Positions 61,132-64,000 of a stretch of DNA of 64,000 bases are shown piece after piece. How positions within the stretch are numbered: position 1 is the stretch's first letter; each line of letters opens with the position of its first letter. Source of the DNA: an uncultured Roseibium sp. (lineage in GTDB: Bacteria; Pseudomonadota; Alphaproteobacteria; Rhizobiales; Stappiaceae). The notes beneath the pieces are model-generated. The model was not told the DNA's origin and did no database searches. It saw only the letters and a program-made list of their open reading frames with translations. The translations under genes were made by a program, and so were the position numbers. Location: NCBI RefSeq assembly GCF_963669205.1, contig NZ_OY769915.1, positions 4,066,001 through 4,130,000 of the forward strand, in the 5' to 3' direction.

Positions 61132-62079
61132 TCAACTCATTGTCGTGATTTCGTCTCTTGCCCTTGCGTTTAGGATTACGATTATCTTTCTCATGATGGC
61201 AGCGACGGCGACGATTGGTTTCTTTCCGTTTTTGATAAGGCGTTGATAGAAGGTACGTAATGGTCCTTCTACCCTTGCTCCGACCAGGGCTGCCATGAAG
61301 AGGTTTTGACGCACTTGGGGCCGACCTCCTCGCATTTTCCTGTAACCCTTCAATGTGCCGCTGTCTCTTGGGTGTGGCGCAAGACCTGCCAGGGAGGCGG
61401 CCTGCCTTCGTGTCAGGGTGCCAAGCTCCGGCATTGTTGCCAGCAAGGCAATGGCCGTTCTTGGTCCGACACCCGGCAGGGAGCGGTAGATCCGGGCGCG
61501 GCGGGTCAAGGTTTGACAGGCGGCAATCATCTGCTCGATGTCATTGTCGATCTTTTCAATCTGACGGCAAAGACAGGCGATCACAGTCTTGCAGGACCTT
61601 GAGATGAGTGGATTTCCTGGAGCCTTGGAGCGGTTTGTTTCCGCAGTTTTGATCGCCAGGAGGTCCTGGCGGCGGGCGACCAGGGCAGCCAGTTGGGCCT
61701 GACGTTTGTCTGCTGGCTGATAGAGACCCAGGAGGTTCCAGCGTTCCCGGCCATAGTGGGCCAAGGCCTTGGCGTCGATCGCATCGGTTTTGGCCAGGCG
61801 GCCGAAGGACTTGATAAAGGCTTTGACTTTCAAGGTATCTGCCCGGTGGCTCGCAATGCCTTGCGCGGCCAGCTCTGCTGCCAGCAGCGCCTCAAAGCCG
61901 CCGGTGGGCTCAAAGATCACCATCGTTCCAGGGGCGAGACCGGCGATCATCTTGCGAACGGCTGCCGGGCTGTTGCGCACGGTGGACAGGCACTGGCGGG
62001 CCTCGTCAAAGACGGCCAGGGTGTCTTTGGAAACATCAATTCCGGCAACCGCGGCCGGAGCTCTTTCAAGACGGGTCAT
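61132..62079 (-). CDS. IS110-family transposase, copy 2
   Basis: 315 residues from the ATG at 62077-62079, identical to copy 1 except LLAIKT for LLTIKT. The DEDD N-terminal domain and the C-terminal transposase_20/serine domain are intact, so this copy should be active. The stop codon is at the element's end (61132-61134). Confidence 0.93.
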   Translation of the reverse strand: MTRLERAPAAVAGIDVSKDTLAVFDEARQCLSTVRNSPAAVRKMIAGLAPGTMVIFEPTGGFEALLAAELAAQGIASHRADTLKVKAFIKSFGRLAKTDAIDAKALAHYGRERWNLLGLYQPADKRQAQLAALVARRQDLLAIKTAETNRSKAPGNPLISRSCKTVIACLCRQIEKIDNDIEQMIAACQTLTRRARIYRSLPGVGPRTAIALLATMPELGTLTRRQAASLAGLAPHPRDSGTLKGYRKMRGGRPQVRQNLFMAALVGARVEGPLRTFYQRLIKNGKKPIVAVAAIMRKIIVILNARARDEITTMS

Positions 62080-62099
62080 GACAGTGGTAACCTGTTCGT

Positions 62100-62256
62100 G
62101 CTTCGGATTGTTTGCGGGCGTGCTGTCACAGAGGCCCAATCAACTCTCCAAGCGGGAAAAGGAAGTGGCAGGGAACCATGATGACAACGGGTGAAAACCC
62201 GATCCCGGAACGGTCGCCTGTCACTGGCCATCTGGCTATTGCTCAGCCAGATGGCC
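62100..62256 (-). ncRNA. predicted IS110 bridge RNA, copy 2
   Basis: Mirror image of the RNA at 55749-55905. On the minus strand it has the 12-bp 5' hairpin (62226-62256), the target loop with left guide TCCGGGAT (62202-62209) and right guide TTGTCATC (62180-62187), and the donor loop with GAGTTGATT and AAACAATC. The left guide mismatches this copy's own target at one core-adjacent base (A against G); the right guide pairs with TGACAA here. Confidence 0.78.
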
Positions 62257-62288
62257 ACCTACAAAAATACAACAAAAAGCAGAAACAA

Positions 62289-63010
62289 CCCCGGACGCAG
62301 CGCAGCGCAGATCCGGGGCCGGAGAGCCACCACGCGGGCGAATGCACACGTCCGTCCTTCCGGACAAGGACTGCGGAGCCGGACGCAGAGCCGGAATCCA
62401 GATTTGAGCGTGAGCGAAGCAAACACCAAAACCCCACGCCCTGCCAGTCAGAAACGGAACGGCATGGATCCCGGCTCGCGCTCCGCTTGGCCGGGATGAC
62501 TGCGGTGAGTATGGGGCACTTCTCCTTTCCCTCCATTGTCACCCCGGACGCAGCGCAGCGGAGATCCGGGGCCCACTCGTTTCCGGAGCAGGTGCCGCCA
62601 TGCAAGGAGCCCGCATCCGGCTCAAACACCCCAAAGACCGTCTTGCGGCACGCTGGATTGGATCCCCGATCAGGTCGGGGATGACACCGGTGGGGTGGGC
62701 GCCTCTCCCTCCCTTGTCACCCCGGACGCAGCGCAGCGGAGATCCGGGGCCGGAGAGCCACGACGCGGGCGAATGCACACGTCCGTCATTCCGGACAAGG
62801 GCGGCGAAGCCGGACGCCGAGCCGGAATCCAGACATGAGCTTGCGCGGAGCGAACACCAAAACCCCACGCCCTGCCAGTCAGAAACGGAACGGCATGGAT
62901 CCCGGCGCGCGCTCCGCTTGGCCGGGATGACGCCAGTGGTTGTGGCGTGGGCACCTCTCCATTCCCCTCGATCGTCACCCCGGACGCAGCGCTGCACTCG
63001 GCCGGATGAC
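62289..63010. repeat. cluster of REP-like palindromic repeats (left flank of IS copy 2)
   Basis: Starts with the second half of the interrupted family A copy, followed by family B near 62353, family C ending at 62491-62500, family A at 62538 and 62716, GGGGATGACACCGG near 62677, family B near 62785, family C at 62922 and a truncated family A at 62974. All have the same orientation as the other clusters. Confidence 0.85.
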
Positions 63011-63529
63011 GGAGGGTGAACCTGCATCACGCCGAGATTCTCTCAAAAGTTGCGCAAACTGCGTAATTGATCTTCTTGAGTGCGCATCTCAAGCGCAACA
63101 GATCCGGCCCGGCCTGGCCGGAAGAGAGCTGAACGGAGCACCCGATCTCAAGCCAACTATCTGACTTAAACACATTATCAAAAAGACACCAGGCATGGAT
63201 TGCGGCCTGAAACCCACCGGAAAATGTGCGGCCTCCACCAAAACACAACCACTCCTAAAGATTGCGCAATTCGCATAACTTTCAATTGATGGTTGAGATA
63301 CCAATAAAGCTGCGCCAGGCAGAATCGGGGGACGCCGGCACGGGAAGCCAACCTGGGGTCGCCGCGTTCGGCAGGGCCTCAAGGGAACGCCGGGCCGTGC
63401 ATGCCAACCTGCATCTGAATGGCGCATGCGGACGCAGACTTCCGGCCACCCGGCATCCTTCGGCGGATACGTCAGGACGCACGGCCCGGATGCCGCATCC
63501 ATTCTTGCCACAAGGAAGGCAGACATCCA
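63011..63529. other. intergenic region with an imperfect inverted repeat
   Basis: No gene is convincing. AAAGTTGCGCAAACTGCGTAAT (from 63046) and the complement of a similar sequence at 63260-63282 match at about 17 of 23 positions, enclosing some 190 bp. This could be a decayed element or paired regulatory sites. The final 100 bases should hold the promoter of the secreted protein gene. Confidence 0.4.
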
Positions 63530-63934
63530 ATGAACCGACTTAAAACTCTCGCATATTCAATCCTGTTCGCACTTGCTTGCGTGACCGGCGCTAGTGCGAC
63601 CAACACGATCAGCTTCCCGGTTTCCTCCGGCGTGCCCCATGTGAAGGGCGGTTTCAAGAACGAGGCGGGCGTCGTCGTCACCAAGGTCAAGGTCAACCAG
63701 CAGTCGCAAAACGGCTGCGACCAGATCGACAAGTCCAATGACGCCAACCTCTCGGAAGGCAACGGCTTCTACGTCGAATACAACCCCATGTGCGATTACG
63801 AATTTCACATCGAGGTCTCCGGCTGCCCCAACAAGGAACAGCATGTGTCTTCCTCCGACATCCAGAGCGGCCAGACCGAAGTGGTCCTGAAAGGCACCTG
63901 CGTCAACCTGAAAACGAGCCGCGAGGTGCCGTGA
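63530..63934 (+). CDS. small secreted protein of unknown function
   Basis: 134 residues from the ATG at 63530, with AAGGAAGG twelve bases upstream. A signal peptide (MNRLKTLAYSILFALACVTGASA) is followed by about 110 residues with four cysteines (NGCDQ, PMCDY, SGCPN, GTCVN) that could form two disulfides, and alternating strands (VVVTKVKVNQQ, FYVEYNP, YEFHIEVSG, TEVVLKGTC) suggesting a small beta-sandwich. I do not recognise the family. The location is periplasmic or extracellular. Confidence 0.75.
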   Translation: MNRLKTLAYSILFALACVTGASATNTISFPVSSGVPHVKGGFKNEAGVVVTKVKVNQQSQNGCDQIDKSNDANLSEGNGFYVEYNPMCDYEFHIEVSGCPNKEQHVSSSDIQSGQTEVVLKGTCVNLKTSREVP

Positions 63935-63964
63935 TCACGGTCCGCTGAGCATCTGAAAAACTGT

Positions 63965-63986
63965 GGGAGCGTCCCGATCCGCTCCC
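63965..63986 (+). terminator. hairpin after the secreted protein gene
   Basis: GGGAGCG and CGCTCCC form a seven-pair stem around an eight-base loop, 30 bases past the stop; no clear U-tract is seen. Confidence 0.5.
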
Positions 63987-64000
63987 GTTCGGCCGGTTTG

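Larger units (their letters stand above)
61132..62288 (-). mobile_element. IS110-family insertion sequence, copy 2 (1157 bp)
   Basis: Same length and, as far as I can compare by eye, the same sequence as copy 1 in opposite orientation. The transposases differ at one residue (Thr in copy 1, Ala here; base 56349 against 61656). Read on the minus strand the junctions are TCCGGGG|TTGTTTCTGC and GAGTTGA|TGACAAGG, so the target was TCCGGGG|TGAC inside a family A repeat. The near identity of the copies points to recent transposition. Confidence 0.9.

Noticed and set aside
55717..62288. Composite transposon carrying the autotransporter
   Set aside because: IS110 elements use single-element, circle-type recombination without terminal inverted repeats. 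The two copies are in different target repeats with independent junctions, so two separate insertions explain the layout.
47690..63010. CRISPR array
   Set aside because: The repeats are long, of several families and imperfectly spaced, with self-complementary ends and conserved 'spacers'. No cas genes are present.
63089..63526. Minus-strand frame of 145 codons near the right end
   Set aside because: It overlaps the signal-peptide gene's promoter region and has no domain features, and its codon pattern is unlike that of neighbouring genes.

Overview
The window reads as chromosome from a GC-rich alphaproteobacterium. The density of ABC and TRAP uptake systems, the many NAD(P)-dependent sugar-acid dehydrogenases and the abundant 'CCCCGGACGCAGCG'-type intergenic palindromes suggest Hyphomicrobiales/Stappiaceae (Roseibium/Labrenzia/Stappia-like). 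That placement is inference; no rRNA or marker gene is present.

1-5.2 kb: a leftward cluster (RpiR regulator, glutamine-synthetase-like ligase, LivG-type ATPase, type-1 periplasmic binding protein cut by the window edge) lies opposite a rightward pair (N-formylglutamate amidohydrolase, isochorismatase-fold hydrolase). It looks like uptake and breakdown of an amide or amine. 5.3-18.2 kb: a sugar-acid cluster. A FadR-type regulator, a 3-hydroxyisobutyrate-dehydrogenase-like enzyme and a TIM-barrel isomerase run left. An enolase-superfamily dehydratase, a TRAP transporter (dctPQM), a PhyH dioxygenase, a Gfo/Idh/MocA oxidoreductase, another dehydrogenase and an EamA exporter run right. 17.3-24.5 kb: lactonase, cytochrome b561, a CUT1 sugar ABC transporter and a LacI regulator. 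24.6-31.4 kb: two CUT2 sugar ABC transporters in tandem. 31.5-38.8 kb: two LacI regulators and an idonate/gluconate module (gluconokinase, gluconate 5-dehydrogenase, idonate-type dehydrogenase, 2-hydroxyacid dehydrogenase). LacI-type operators (GTTATCGATAAC, GTTACCGGTAAC) tie these blocks together.

38.9-50.8 kb: a chemoreceptor, an orphan binding protein, a peptidoglycan-binding/Tae4-like amidase fusion, a GMC oxidoreductase with its Tat-exported partner, a glyoxalase-fold protein, a ribbon-helix-helix protein and a self-sufficient P450 (heme-reductase-ferredoxin fusion).

47.6-63 kb is accessory and repeat-rich. Several families of REP-like palindromes fill every intergenic gap. They carry a 293-bp MITE-like element with 17-bp terminal repeats and a 7-bp target duplication, and two nearly identical, oppositely oriented 1157-bp IS110-family insertion sequences flanking an autotransporter gene. 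The non-coding left end of each IS folds into a 5' hairpin and two internal loops. The first loop carries guides matching the REP target (TCCGGGAT and the complement of GATGAC). The second carries guides matching the IS ends. This is the layout of an IS110 bridge RNA. Both insertions sit in the target CCGGG(A/G)|TGAC, of which I count 23 further intact copies nearby. I regard this as the most notable system here.
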